From a virus: DNA of 36,610 bases. The DNA lies in IMG/VR virus record IMGVR_UViG_3300028372_000023, positions 1 through 36,610 of that record. The stretch is one strand, 5' to 3'. The position numbers and the translations under genes were made by a program. The notes under the pieces are model-generated. The model was not told the origin of the DNA and did not search any database. It saw nothing but the letters and a program-made list of their open reading frames with translations. This document shows, piece by piece, positions 1-7,330 of this stretch (positions are counted from its first letter, which is position 1; every line of letters begins with the position of its first letter).

Positions 1-146
1 CCAAACCGCAGGGAGTGAGGTACAATAAGATTGTAAAAGCAGAGCGGACACAGACATTTGGGTTTGGTGATAATGATTATGCCGTTGGTTTCGGTGAAAA
101 GTTTGGCGATTCAGATGGGTATTTTGCAGAGAAAGTGATTTTTTAA
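1..146 (+). CDS. C-terminal fragment of DUF2612-type baseplate/tail protein (allele A)
   Basis: This is the last 47 codons of a baseplate protein cut by the contig start; the stop is TAA at 144-146. It matches the end of the complete gene at 33386-34102 with two differences: position 14 (silent) and position 44 (Glu instead of Asp). Positions 45-146 are identical to the other copy over 102 bases. The next gene, a tail fibre, starts two bases later in both copies. The fragment is therefore the allele-A version of the same locus, not a separate gene. Its missing 5' part lies outside the window. Confidence 0.85.
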   Translation, partial: KPQGVRYNKIVKAERTQTFGFGDNDYAVGFGEKFGDSDGYFAEKVIF

Positions 147-147
147 T

Positions 148-1125
148 ATGACTAAAATAATTATACCAAACATTAATATAAAACCGTTTGCCAGTGAATC
201 GGTTGGAACTGAAAGAACGGTTTTTGGGGACGATACACAAAGTGATTTATTGGTAGACAATTTAAATAGTGATTGGTTTCGTGGTTGGGGTATCGTTGGT
301 GTCAACGGATTACCAACGAAACAAGACTTTAACGGTGGAATGTATACATCAAGCGCTTTAACAACATCTTATTTTCAAATGGGTGTGCCTGAATGGAGGT
401 CAAACCAAGAGTATTTTGTTGGCTCAATTGCAAATGTTGCGGGTGAGTTGTATAAAGCCGTGCAAATAAACACGGGGGTTTTACCAACGAGTGATGATGG
501 CTCAAATTGGTTGCAAGTCACAGGGGGTGGGTTTGCTATTGTTGATTTGGATACAGCAATACCCGTCATTGGTGATTTTTTGCCGTTTCAAGATGTTAGT
601 GATTCGGATGAGCCAAAAAAGGCAACAATTCAAAGTGTGGCAGGTGTTATATCAAAAAACTATATGCTAATTGCAGAGGAGTACGCAAGCGGTACTAGTG
701 TCAACGGATCAAATGGTTGGAACACAAGAGCATTAAACACAGTTAAGGAAAACAATATCGCGGGTGCATCTCTTTCATCAAATCAGATAACCTTACCTGT
801 GGGGTCGTATATATTTGAGGGGGCTTGTGTGGCATATTATCAAGCCACAGATGTGCAACCGCGAATCAGAAACATTACAGACAGCACAACACCCGCAAAA
901 GGTTTAGTTGTTGCCGCCGCGCTTTTATCAGGTGGAGCAACCGCAAACGCACAAACGGGTACATCTGTAAGTTTACATTCACAAGTCGTGACCATAGCAA
1001 CCACAAAAACATTTGAATTTCAAATGTATATTCGTTCGGGTGGGTCATCTGGTTCTATGGGTTCACCTGCATTGTCAGGTGAAGGTGAACTGTACGCACA
1101 ATTAAAAATCACAAAGGTTTTATAA
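148..1125 (+). CDS. Tail fibre / receptor-binding protein, allele A
   Basis: 325-residue structural protein, probably the distal fibre or receptor-binding protein. Its first ~125 residues are clearly homologous to the protein at 34104-35228 (shared blocks GWGIVGVNGLPTKQDFN, GSIANVAG, DDGSNWLQVT). The rest is unrelated to it. This is the usual layout of a conserved baseplate-attachment N-terminus and a variable receptor-binding C-terminus. The C-terminal part is rich in Ser, Thr and Gly and looks beta-structured, as in trimeric fibres. The gene follows the DUF2612-type baseplate gene and precedes a likely fibre-assembly protein. Function is inferred from position and domain pattern; no specific receptor or enzyme motif is visible. 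Confidence 0.8.
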   Translation: MTKIIIPNINIKPFASESVGTERTVFGDDTQSDLLVDNLNSDWFRGWGIVGVNGLPTKQDFNGGMYTSSALTTSYFQMGVPEWRSNQEYFVGSIANVAGELYKAVQINTGVLPTSDDGSNWLQVTGGGFAIVDLDTAIPVIGDFLPFQDVSDSDEPKKATIQSVAGVISKNYMLIAEEYASGTSVNGSNGWNTRALNTVKENNIAGASLSSNQITLPVGSYIFEGACVAYYQATDVQPRIRNITDSTTPAKGLVVAAALLSGGATANAQTGTSVSLHSQVVTIATTKTFEFQMYIRSGGSSGSMGSPALSGEGELYAQLKITKVL

Positions 1126-1126
1126 C

Positions 1127-1432
1127 ATGATAAAAAGATACGCTAAAATTGAAAAGAATGTTGTTGTTCAGATACAGCCAAATAAACAAAAAGGCTTTGT
1201 TGAGGTTGGTGACAATGTGTTTTGTGGAATGATTAAGGACGGTGAAAAGTTTGTAATTCCTAAAATTGAAAAAGACGATGCACAATTAAAAAACGAAAAA
1301 ATCACAGAATTGCGCGTGAATCTCAATAACACAGATTTTAAAATGTTACCAGATTATGACCAACCAAACGATGATGTGAAAGTGCAACGTCAAAAATGGC
1401 GTGATGAATTGCGGGCATTGCTAGATGATTGA
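1127..1432 (+). CDS. Probable tail fibre assembly chaperone
   Basis: 101-residue protein starting one base after the fibre gene. The C-terminal half (LNNTDFKMLPDYDQP...VQRQKWRDELRALL) resembles the C-terminal segment of many phage tail-fibre assembly proteins and XkdW-like proteins, where a 'TDYKVLPDY' stretch precedes a helical 'QRQAWRDELR'. It probably helps fold or attach the fibre encoded just upstream. The equivalent position in allele B holds a different, 149-residue DUF4376-like protein, so each fibre seems to travel with its own partner. The gene overlaps the next one by eight bases (ATGATTGA). Confidence 0.6.
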   Translation: MIKRYAKIEKNVVVQIQPNKQKGFVEVGDNVFCGMIKDGEKFVIPKIEKDDAQLKNEKITELRVNLNNTDFKMLPDYDQPNDDVKVQRQKWRDELRALLDD

Positions 1433-2051
1433 TTTTATTCTTTGTTTGTTTTCGGTCATATGGTTTGCGTATTGGTCGGCAGAAAGCGGGGCATCATTGC
1501 CTTGGTCATCCAAATGGCAGGGCTTGACCTCATGGACACATAAATTGCCTGAATGGATTATTGCATTGTCAGTTGGGACGGTTGCCGTTTGGGGTTGGGG
1601 CACGATGTTTGACGTGTCACCGTTGATTGTCATTGGCTTGTGGCTTATTTTTTCAGGCATAGCACTTGCGGGTAAAGAGTCCGCAACATGGGCATATTTG
1701 CGTTGGACAGGTCACACAGAGGACAAAGACGGTGATGGTGTCATCACTGATGCGGACGGGCGTGACAGCACCTTATTTGGGTTTAACAACTGGATTGCAA
1801 AATTGTTTGGATACCGCCTTGGTGATGAGGGTTATTCATGGATGTGGGCAATGACAAAGGGTTTTATAATGACGTTGCCCGTTGGTGGCATCACGGGGGC
1901 TATATTCCACCCAATAGGGCATGAGATAGGGTCACACGCAAAGGGCAGGTTATCGGGTGATTCGAATATGTGGAAAGAATTGACCGGCGGTGGTATCGGT
2001 ATTGGTGTGCCAGTCATTATTTTTGCATCAATAGTTTTGTTTTTGACGTGA
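1425..2051 (+). CDS. Phage inner-membrane protein with EF-hand-like loop (copy 1)
   Basis: 208-residue integral membrane protein of unknown function. Hydrophobic segments lie near residues 3-17, 44-82, 144-164 and 188-207. Between them sits a polar stretch with a canonical 12-residue EF-hand loop pattern at residues 100-111 (DKDGDGVITDAD: acidic residues at positions 1, 3, 5 and 12, Gly at 6, Ile at 8), which suggests calcium binding. A near-identical N-terminal copy is encoded at 36099-36610. Its place between the fibre and lysis genes would fit a holin-like or membrane-remodelling role, but nothing in the sequence proves that. It starts inside the preceding stop (ATGATTGA). Confidence 0.75.
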   Translation: MIDFILCLFSVIWFAYWSAESGASLPWSSKWQGLTSWTHKLPEWIIALSVGTVAVWGWGTMFDVSPLIVIGLWLIFSGIALAGKESATWAYLRWTGHTEDKDGDGVITDADGRDSTLFGFNNWIAKLFGYRLGDEGYSWMWAMTKGFIMTLPVGGITGAIFHPIGHEIGSHAKGRLSGDSNMWKELTGGGIGIGVPVIIFASIVLFLT

Positions 2052-2070
2052 TATTTTAAATTTTGCAAAT

Positions 2071-2101
2071 TTGACAGTTGTGATAGAACTCAAAATATAA
2101 T
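2071..2101 (+). promoter_or_regulatory. Candidate sigma70 promoter for the lysis cassette
   Basis: Perfect -35 (TTGACA, 2071-2076) and -10 (TATAAT, 2096-2101) hexamers separated by 19 bp, slightly longer than ideal. Transcription would start near 2108, immediately before the Shine-Dalgarno-like AAGGA at 2110-2114, giving a very short leader for the 2116 gene. No operator palindrome is present here. Confidence 0.5.
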
Positions 2102-2115
2102 AATAAAAAAAGGAT

Positions 2116-2523
2116 ATGTCGATGATGAGAAGTTTAAAAAGAAAATGTTGGATATGTGTTTACACGTCATTCTCACTCATGTCCGCACTTGCTATTCTTT
2201 ATATGTTACCCACGTTTGACCGTGAGGTGCTTTTTGGAAGTACGGGATTTTTGCGTTTTTCTTTATTTGGAACTATTTCCCTGTTTTGTTTTTATGAAAC
2301 AATATCATTTAGAAATGTAAAAAGCGAGATTGGGCAACGATTGAGAGAATTATTTTTTGTCATGTTTCTTATGTCCGCTCAACATTCAGGATTCGGGATT
2401 GCAGGATTGGTTTACAATGACAAAATCTTGTGGGGGTTTTTATTTTTATCAACCGCACCCGTTGGATTAATGTTTTTGGTATCAGGTTTTCGTTTCATAC
2501 GTGAAATTAAAAGGAATCTATAA
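2116..2523 (+). CDS. Polytopic membrane protein, possible holin/antiholin
   Basis: 135-residue protein with a basic N-terminus and about four hydrophobic segments (roughly residues 11-31, 43-60, 77-97 and 104-127). It has no recognisable family motif. It stands first after a strong promoter-like sequence and directly upstream of another small membrane protein, an amidase and spanins, so it is a candidate for the membrane-permeabilising part of lysis. AAGGA at 2110-2114 is very close to the first ATG; the ATG codons at 2122 or 2125 have better spacing and may be the true start. Its stop overlaps the next start (TAATG). Confidence 0.55.
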   Translation: MSMMRSLKRKCWICVYTSFSLMSALAILYMLPTFDREVLFGSTGFLRFSLFGTISLFCFYETISFRNVKSEIGQRLRELFFVMFLMSAQHSGFGIAGLVYNDKILWGFLFLSTAPVGLMFLVSGFRFIREIKRNL

Positions 2524-2840
2524 TGCGTCAAGCGCACGCACAGGCAATGGAATTGACAGAGGTTGCAATCAATACCACAAGTGGGTTGATGAGCGGTGAC
2601 GCATTTAAGATATTAGGTGCGGTCATTGTTGTTCTTTGTGCGTACATTATCTATTTACATAGAATTTATATCAAACAAAAAGAGCGTGATGCAGAGGAGG
2701 CAAGGGTTCGTGATGATAAATTCACAACTTCACTTGATAGAAACAGTGCCTCAAGTGATAAAATTGCAGACGCAATCACAAAATCCAATGAAAAAATGGC
2801 GGACTTGGTTGTTGATGCTTTTCGTCATCGTGATAAGTAG
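2523..2840 (+). CDS. Small single-span membrane protein, candidate holin
   Basis: 105 residues: a short N-terminal helix, one transmembrane segment (about residues 29-47, FKILGAVIVVLCAYIIYL) and a charged, probably coiled-coil C-terminus rich in Lys, Asp and Glu. Small holins often have one span and a charged tail, and the gene sits just before the endolysin. It is translationally coupled to the preceding gene (TAATG). The assignment rests on topology and neighbourhood only. Confidence 0.5.
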   Translation: MRQAHAQAMELTEVAINTTSGLMSGDAFKILGAVIVVLCAYIIYLHRIYIKQKERDAEEARVRDDKFTTSLDRNSASSDKIADAITKSNEKMADLVVDAFRHRDK

Positions 2841-2951
2841 TTGAGGCTCATACGAGCCATATATGAAACCATCCGTGTTTTGCTCAAAAGATGTGACAGA
2901 GGGCGGACGGGTGAATTGCCAAATCAGAGGGGAAACGGGGATACTAATCAA

Positions 2952-3386
2952 ATGAAAAAAACATCAAGAGTTATAGATAAAATTATCATTCATTGTTCGG
3001 CAACACCGCCAAATATGGATATTGGTGTTGAGGAAATACGCAAATGGCACACAGAAAAAGGGTGGCAAGACATCGGGTATCATTATGTGATAAGGCGCAA
3101 CGGTGATTTTCAAGAGGGCAGGAATGTTGACATTGTTGGTGCGCACGTTTCAGGACACAACACAGGCTCAATTGGCATATGCTTGATTGGCGGTGTTGAC
3201 GCAAACATGAGCGCAGAGGATAATTTTACACAAGAGCAATGGAGGGAGTTACGGGATACATTGAGAATTTTGAAAGCAAATTATCCACGTGCATCAACCT
3301 ATGGTCACAATGAATTTGCAAACAAGGCTTGCCCAAGTTTCGATGCTCAACATGAATTGCGTGAGGGGCGTTTGACAGGCACATAA
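2952..3386 (+). CDS. N-acetylmuramoyl-L-alanine amidase (T7-lysozyme-like endolysin)
   Basis: 144-residue Amidase_2 endolysin that should cut the bond between MurNAc and L-Ala in peptidoglycan at lysis. The zinc ligands of T7 lysozyme are matched by H14 (in IIIHCSAT), H119 (YGHNEF) and C127 (KACPSFD). The catalytic Tyr and Lys are matched by Y43 (GYHYV) and K125. The length is close to T7 lysozyme (~150 residues). The reading frame is open further upstream to a TTG at 2841, but homology starts just after the ATG at 2952, so I chose that start. There is no signal peptide, so export would need the holin. Confidence 0.92.
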   Translation: MKKTSRVIDKIIIHCSATPPNMDIGVEEIRKWHTEKGWQDIGYHYVIRRNGDFQEGRNVDIVGAHVSGHNTGSIGICLIGGVDANMSAEDNFTQEQWRELRDTLRILKANYPRASTYGHNEFANKACPSFDAQHELREGRLTGT

Positions 3387-3652
3387 TGATTTCAAAGTTT
3401 TTAGGCTCAAAATTTTCAGGATACATTGCCCTTGCGGGTATTATCTCCATATTGGGTTTGGTTTGGTACATTTACAATGAGGGTAAATCCGCATGTGTGA
3501 ATGAGGTTAAATCCGCACAACTGGACAGCACGGTTGGGGTTCAACGTGACACTCAAGCGGTCAAGAAAACAGAGCAACAATTGGATACACCAATGATTGA
3601 TAAGGGCTTGTGTGATTTGGGCATTGCCCGTGGTGGTGTCGGATGCGAATGA
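3386..3652 (+). CDS. Rz-like inner-membrane spanin subunit
   Basis: 88-residue protein with an N-terminal membrane anchor (about residues 11-29, SGYIALAGIISILGLVWYIY) followed by a periplasmic helical region rich in Lys, Gln and Asp. This is the layout of an i-spanin. It lies immediately after the endolysin and overlaps the lipoprotein gene at 3643 by ten bases, as Rz and Rz1 pairs do. Spanins fuse inner and outer membranes in the last step of Gram-negative lysis. Sequence identity to known Rz proteins is not obvious; the call rests on topology and gene order. Confidence 0.7.
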   Translation: MISKFLGSKFSGYIALAGIISILGLVWYIYNEGKSACVNEVKSAQLDSTVGVQRDTQAVKKTEQQLDTPMIDKGLCDLGIARGGVGCE

Positions 3653-3828
3653 TTTTTATGGTATGTGCAATTTTTGCACTTACCTCTTGCAGTCATAACA
3701 CGGTCATCAACAACTGCCCACCATGGGTTGAAGTTGGCACGATAGACATCACGAATGACACAGATGAAACAAAGCGGTGGATGTTTCGGTATGAGACAAA
3801 CCGCCAAAGAGAGTGCGCAAAAAAATGA
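3643..3828 (+). CDS. Rz1-like outer-membrane lipoprotein (o-spanin)
   Basis: 61-residue protein with a short signal sequence ending in a lipobox (ALTSC, Cys at residue 16), so it should be lipidated and moved to the outer membrane. The mature part has a Cys-Pro-Pro (NNCPPW) and is short, as in Rz1-type subunits. It overlaps the end of the Rz-like gene in another frame and should pair with that protein across the periplasm. Beyond the TGA stop the same frame stays open to 3978. Confidence 0.75.
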   Translation: MRMIFMVCAIFALTSCSHNTVINNCPPWVEVGTIDITNDTDETKRWMFRYETNRQRECAKK

Positions 3829-3885
3829 TTGCTTTGTGTTTCCAAAGTGCGTGCAGAGCCAACAACAAAATTTAATAGAACATCA

Positions 3886-3978
3886 ATGACGGATGAGCAA
3901 TTGGCAAATTATTTGGAAAAGCTGAAAGCATCCAATGACAAAATCATTGCGGATATTCAAGCCCGCAATGTGCGTTGA
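3886..3978 (+). CDS. Possible 30-residue protein after the spanins
   Basis: Short frame starting at ATG 3886 (MTDEQLANYLEKLKASNDKI...), predicted to be a charged amphipathic helix. It lies in the same frame as the Rz1-like gene, separated by one TGA and about 19 further open codons, so it could be a separate micro-gene or a read-through extension. Its 3' end overlaps the end of the convergent DUF1064 gene by 35 bases. No ribosome-binding site is clear. Confidence 0.3.
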   Translation: MTDEQLANYLEKLKASNDKIIADIQARNVR

Positions 3979-4369
3979 CTTTCTTGTTTGCCCACACATC
4001 AATGCCGTGGCACGCTTTCATCAAGTTTGATTTAATGCGGAATACATCCGTGATGACACCTTTAAAATCCTCATGCACCACAATATCACGCTCACCAATC
4101 GTGTACCTGAAATCAAGTATATAATTACAGATATGGACACCATCCACATCAAATGAGAATGTGATTTGTCTTTCCAAATCCTTGATAATGCCAGCCCGTT
4201 GTTGGTTTTTCAACTCACACTCACGCCTGTATTCATTGGTTGAGTGATAGAAAACACCATCAACCGTGATTGTTTTGTTGTTGTATTTATTTTTCCGTGT
4301 CTTTTGTGGTTTTTCACTGGACAACAACTTTAGTACATCTTTGTCAATTATCATTCGTATAATTTCCAT
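3944..4369 (-). CDS. DUF1064 family protein, PD-(D/E)XK nuclease-like
   Basis: 141 residues matching the DUF1064 phage family: KNKYNNKTITVDGVFYHS, then a helix with E46 (NEYRRECELK), then D86 (YILDFRY), then the E100-D101-x-K103 core (VHEDFKG) and IKSNLMKACHGID. This pattern is that of a small PD-(D/E)XK nuclease, thought to act in phage recombination or resolution. It is the last gene of the minus-strand recombination block that starts with the exonuclease and RecT. The first ATG lacks a Shine-Dalgarno; the ATG at 4354 (MIIDKD) is an equally good start. Confidence 0.75.
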   Translation of the reverse strand: MEIIRMIIDKDVLKLLSSEKPQKTRKNKYNNKTITVDGVFYHSTNEYRRECELKNQQRAGIIKDLERQITFSFDVDGVHICNYILDFRYTIGERDIVVHEDFKGVITDVFRIKSNLMKACHGIDVWANKKVNAHCGLEYPQ

Positions 4370-4526
4370 TGGTGTTCATAGATGACGATATAAGAGCCAT
4401 ACACGGCATTTGCCTTAAATCATACATCATTACGGGTTTTTTATTTAATCGGGCTATTGTGCGCCCGCATTTGGGCAATGACACCTTATTGGATGGTGTG
4501 TTTTTGTTCGTATTGTAAAATTTCAC
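4344..4526 (-). CDS. Uncertain small reading frame between two early genes
   Basis: A 60-codon frame bridging the gap between the 4486 and 3944 genes. A better start is the TTG about six bases after an AAGG, giving a ~40-residue basic peptide (LPKCGRTIARLNKKP...). Its last third may be wrong-frame: another frame here encodes VYGSYIVIYEHQWKLYE and ends in a TGA overlapping the DUF1064 start as ATGA. Either a micro-gene or a frameshifted one is possible. Confidence 0.3.
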   Translation of the reverse strand: MKFYNTNKNTPSNKVSLPKCGRTIARLNKKPVMMYDLRQMPCMALISSSMNTNGNYTNDN

Positions 4527-4803
4527 TTTGGTTTACCTCATAAGATAGTTTGTTGAGGGCTTGCACAACAAGATATATGTCATTGCCTTTGCCGTTTATT
4601 GCATTGATAAGAGCCTCAATTTGCAAGGCGTGTGATTCTGTTTTGTTATTGGTGGTTTTCAACATATCGGATTGTGTTTTGATAGCATCAAGCACTGTAA
4701 GCATTGAGGTTTCAAGGGTGTGCAAACGCCATTCTTGAAAGGCAACCCATAGGGCAAGGGCAAGCCACAAGCCAACAATAACGGGGGGTAAAATTTCAAT
4801 CAT
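4486..4803 (-). CDS. Small membrane-anchored protein of unknown function
   Basis: 105 residues with one N-terminal transmembrane helix (about residues 5-23, LPPVIVGLWLALALWVAF) and a long helical, probably coiled-coil cytoplasmic part (LETSMLTVLDAIKTQ...). It overlaps the upstream gene by four bases (start within the stop region at 4800-4803), so it belongs to the recT operon. I recognise no family. The topology resembles small phage exclusion or holin-like proteins, but the early, recombination-gene context does not favour lysis. Confidence 0.6.
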   Translation of the reverse strand: MIEILPPVIVGLWLALALWVAFQEWRLHTLETSMLTVLDAIKTQSDMLKTTNNKTESHALQIEALINAINGKGNDIYLVVQALNKLSYEVNQSEILQYEQKHTIQ

Positions 4804-5252
4804 TTGCTCAAAATCTCATGGATTGAAATACTATCACCCATATATTCCTTGATGGCATTATTGACCACAACGGCATATTTTGCAACACGCACATCACCCT
4901 CAACAAATTTGATTCCGTAGTCGTTGATAAGCCAGTGCCCAACATCGTTTTGCCGTATAAATCCCCAATATCTCAACTTGGTAAAATCAGAGAATGAATT
5001 TGGCGCAGTGCCATCATTGATTTTTGATACCTGTATGCGGTAAATCAGTTTTAAAGCCCGTGCCATGCCCTTTGATATTGACCGCCTGTATGGCATATTG
5101 TGGATTGTGCCAGACAAGGGGCATTTGACGCATGTGCCCGCGCTCAAGTGTTGTTTAAATCGAAACCGTACACTTGAAAACAACTCATTGCCCCCAATGT
5201 TCACCTCAATTGGTGTGGTCATCTTTTTCCAAATTTCGTCATGTTTTGTCAT
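4800..5252 (-). CDS. Conserved phage protein of unknown function, early operon
   Basis: 150-residue soluble protein. An N-terminal segment carries a Cys-x2-Cys-Pro pair (TCVKCPLSG), which could be half of a zinc site. The middle and C-terminus read like a winged-helix fold (FTKLRYWGFIRQND...HWLINDYGIKFVEG...KYAVVVNNAIKEY). I recall similar hypothetical proteins in phages and plasmids but cannot name a family. It has a good Shine-Dalgarno (AAAGGA) and follows recT in the same minus-strand operon, so a role in recombination or early take-over is possible but unproven. Confidence 0.6.
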   Translation of the reverse strand: MTKHDEIWKKMTTPIEVNIGGNELFSSVRFRFKQHLSAGTCVKCPLSGTIHNMPYRRSISKGMARALKLIYRIQVSKINDGTAPNSFSDFTKLRYWGFIRQNDVGHWLINDYGIKFVEGDVRVAKYAVVVNNAIKEYMGDSISIHEILSK

Positions 5253-5288
5253 CGTTGTATCCTTTTAATAATAATTTTTGTGTGATGC

Positions 5289-6137
5289 CTATGATGATAC
5301 ACAAACCTCATCATCTTTGGGTTGCTCAACAACATCACCGTCAATGTCATCATCTGATTTTTCCGCAAGAGCCTTTTGTGTAAACTCATCTAGTTGTGCC
5401 GTTTCATCAATCTTTGGCTTGTCCGCATCCATATCGAAATTTTCTTTATTGTCGTACTCAACCAAGTCCTGAATGGCTGATATTTCCGCAAATGTGAGTT
5501 TGCACATACGCTTGATGACAGCAACTTTTGCCTTTTCAACAAACCATTTATCCCAAATAAATGTTTGCTTTGCACATCCCTTGATTTTGTTAATGTCATC
5601 CTTTGACATAGCAACAACACGTTGGAAATCTCGCCCCTCTTTTTTGTAATATAAAACACCCAAAACACCGTTTAAATCCTTTTCAGATGCAAAGGGGTTG
5701 CCACGCTTGTGTGTGTAGGTATCAAAACCATTTTCAGACGATATGTGCAAGTCATCACCCTCATATACAGGAAACGCATTGACATCAGACGATGGTATTG
5801 CCTCACGAATTTTTGCAATAAAACCACGGTATCCAATTTGCAGTGTTGCATTTGAGCCAAACTTGACGATGTGAGCGTGTTGCCTACCATCAATCTTGAT
5901 TTTAAACTTTGCCGAATCAATCATGCACTGGACAATTGAATCGGGCGTACAACGTGACAAATCTTTTTTGGGGTCACTTGTGCTTTTCTCAATTTCCATC
6001 AACACGCTTGCGCCATATTCCTGAATTGTTTTGAGGTGGGAATCATTGTTGATGTCCAAACTCAATGCCAAACCCAAACGCTTGAGCGTTTGCGGGGCGC
6101 GTAGTGTGTTGGCGATTATTTGTAAATTGTTGCTCAT
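5289..6137 (-). CDS. recT: RecT-family single-strand annealing protein
   Basis: 282 residues. The family core runs from about residue 55 to 225: a helical region (RCTPDSIVQCMIDSAKFKI), the characteristic GYRGFIAKIREA and VYEGDDL, then GVLGVLYYKKEGRDFQRVVAMS and WDKWFVEKAKVAVIKRMCK. The C-terminus is acidic and disordered. RecT anneals complementary single strands and works with a 5'-3' exonuclease, here the gene just upstream at 6209-7303. A Shine-Dalgarno (AAAAGGA) precedes the ATG. It has its own promoter with a palindromic operator at 6170-6198, so it can be expressed separately from the exonuclease. Confidence 0.93.
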   Translation of the reverse strand: MSNNLQIIANTLRAPQTLKRLGLALSLDINNDSHLKTIQEYGASVLMEIEKSTSDPKKDLSRCTPDSIVQCMIDSAKFKIKIDGRQHAHIVKFGSNATLQIGYRGFIAKIREAIPSSDVNAFPVYEGDDLHISSENGFDTYTHKRGNPFASEKDLNGVLGVLYYKKEGRDFQRVVAMSKDDINKIKGCAKQTFIWDKWFVEKAKVAVIKRMCKLTFAEISAIQDLVEYDNKENFDMDADKPKIDETAQLDEFTQKALAEKSDDDIDGDVVEQPKDDEVCVSS

Positions 6138-6169
6138 TTTAAGATGTCCTTTTCATTAAGTTATAAAGC

Positions 6170-6198
6170 ACAATAACGTAACATGTTACGCATTGCAA
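6170..6198 (-). promoter_or_regulatory. recT promoter with palindromic operator
   Basis: On the minus strand, -35 TTGCAA (6198-6193) and -10 TATTGT (6175-6170) are separated by exactly 17 bp. The spacer contains the perfect 14-bp palindrome CGTAACATGTTACG (6177-6190). A repressor bound there would block RNA polymerase. The same palindrome occurs at 14075-14088, and relatives at 7341 and 9024. Confidence 0.75.
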
Positions 6199-6208
6199 CC
6201 GTTTATTT

Positions 6209-7303
6209 TTAATATGCCCACGGTGGGTAGTCATCATCCGTCAACACTTGTGGTTGCTTGATTTCTGCCCACATTTCATCGCCATATCTATCTGTATAAA
6301 GTTTGTACTCATCAACACCATGACAAATCATTGATTGTGATGCCTCATACATGGCGTGATTTTTTGAAAAGATAACCTCATAAGCATTGGGGATTTCCTC
6401 TTTTTGTTGAAACACAAAATGGAATTGGTCACACGGACGCGAGGCAAACGCCTTGAGCCACGCATCATCACCCACAAAATCAAACACCTTACCATCTTTG
6501 GCAAATTGCTTTGCGTATGGCAGTGAGTCCATGTAGTGCGTTGCCTGTATGTTGTATCCATATTTTGTTATTTGGTCAGGCAAAAACCGCTCAATCTCTT
6601 TGTCCGTCATTCGCGTGAATGTTTTGAGATCATTGATTGCGGACACTTTGAGGTAGTCATAACGGCACTTACACCATTCTTTTAAGTCTTTATCAAACCA
6701 CACGCATGAAACCTCTGCGTATCCACCAATAAAAGCGGTTTTTAAATACGGGTGATTCTCAATCACCTTGGCGCATAATTCTGCACGGTCAATAACCCAG
6801 TCGGGTAGGAAAATTTTGCCCCCATGCGCATACTCATAATCATTTTTTAAAGCGTCAAAAACACGGTTTCCGTATTCAGGATTTAAACCCAAAAGATATG
6901 CAATACCCTCATCCTTGTTTTTGAATGTCACCTTAACATCGGGGTTTGCCTCTTTTTCTTTCCGCAATATTGCCTTAATGTCATCACCAGTTGTGATGAG
7001 GTCATCACGGTCACATGAAAACTCACGGGCATACTCATTATAAAATGCCTCTTTGCCCTCAAGGATGCGTTTGTGAAACGCCTTGCCAATCACCCGCGCC
7101 TCTGTACTCTTGTCCTCTTTGTCAGGATTCATCCATGAGTACCACCAGAATTTTGACGGGTTGGTTTTAAGCATTTTCAAGCCAGATGCGGACAGGCACG
7201 GAATTGCAAAATAATCCTCATCACTCATGTTGAAGTGCAAGCCCTCAACCGCTTTAAAATCGTAATTTTCCGCAATGGTTTTTGTTTTGGTGATTTCATT
7301 CAT
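6209..7303 (-). CDS. RecE/exonuclease VIII-like PD-(D/E)XK exonuclease
   Basis: 364-residue protein matching the C-terminal nuclease domain of RecE (DUF3799-type). The expected motifs are all visible: 'SxSxLK' entry region (LSASGLKML, 38-45), H77 in GKAFHK, E197 (YAEVSC), D216 (CRYDYL), D225-L-K227 (INDLKTF) and Q253-x3-Y257 (NIQATHY). It should degrade 5' strands of double-stranded ends, making the single strands that RecT anneals. It is the first gene of the minus-strand block and uses the divergent promoter at 7331-7362, with AAAAGGA before the ATG. Confidence 0.9.
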   Translation of the reverse strand: MNEITKTKTIAENYDFKAVEGLHFNMSDEDYFAIPCLSASGLKMLKTNPSKFWWYSWMNPDKEDKSTEARVIGKAFHKRILEGKEAFYNEYAREFSCDRDDLITTGDDIKAILRKEKEANPDVKVTFKNKDEGIAYLLGLNPEYGNRVFDALKNDYEYAHGGKIFLPDWVIDRAELCAKVIENHPYLKTAFIGGYAEVSCVWFDKDLKEWCKCRYDYLKVSAINDLKTFTRMTDKEIERFLPDQITKYGYNIQATHYMDSLPYAKQFAKDGKVFDFVGDDAWLKAFASRPCDQFHFVFQQKEEIPNAYEVIFSKNHAMYEASQSMICHGVDEYKLYTDRYGDEMWAEIKQPQVLTDDDYPPWAY

Positions 7304-7330
7304 AAGATATTCCTTTTGTTAAGTTATGTG

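Noticed and set aside
2841-2951. TTG-initiated extension of the amidase
   Set aside because: Homology to T7-type amidases begins just after the ATG at 2952; the extension has no ribosome site or recognisable signal.
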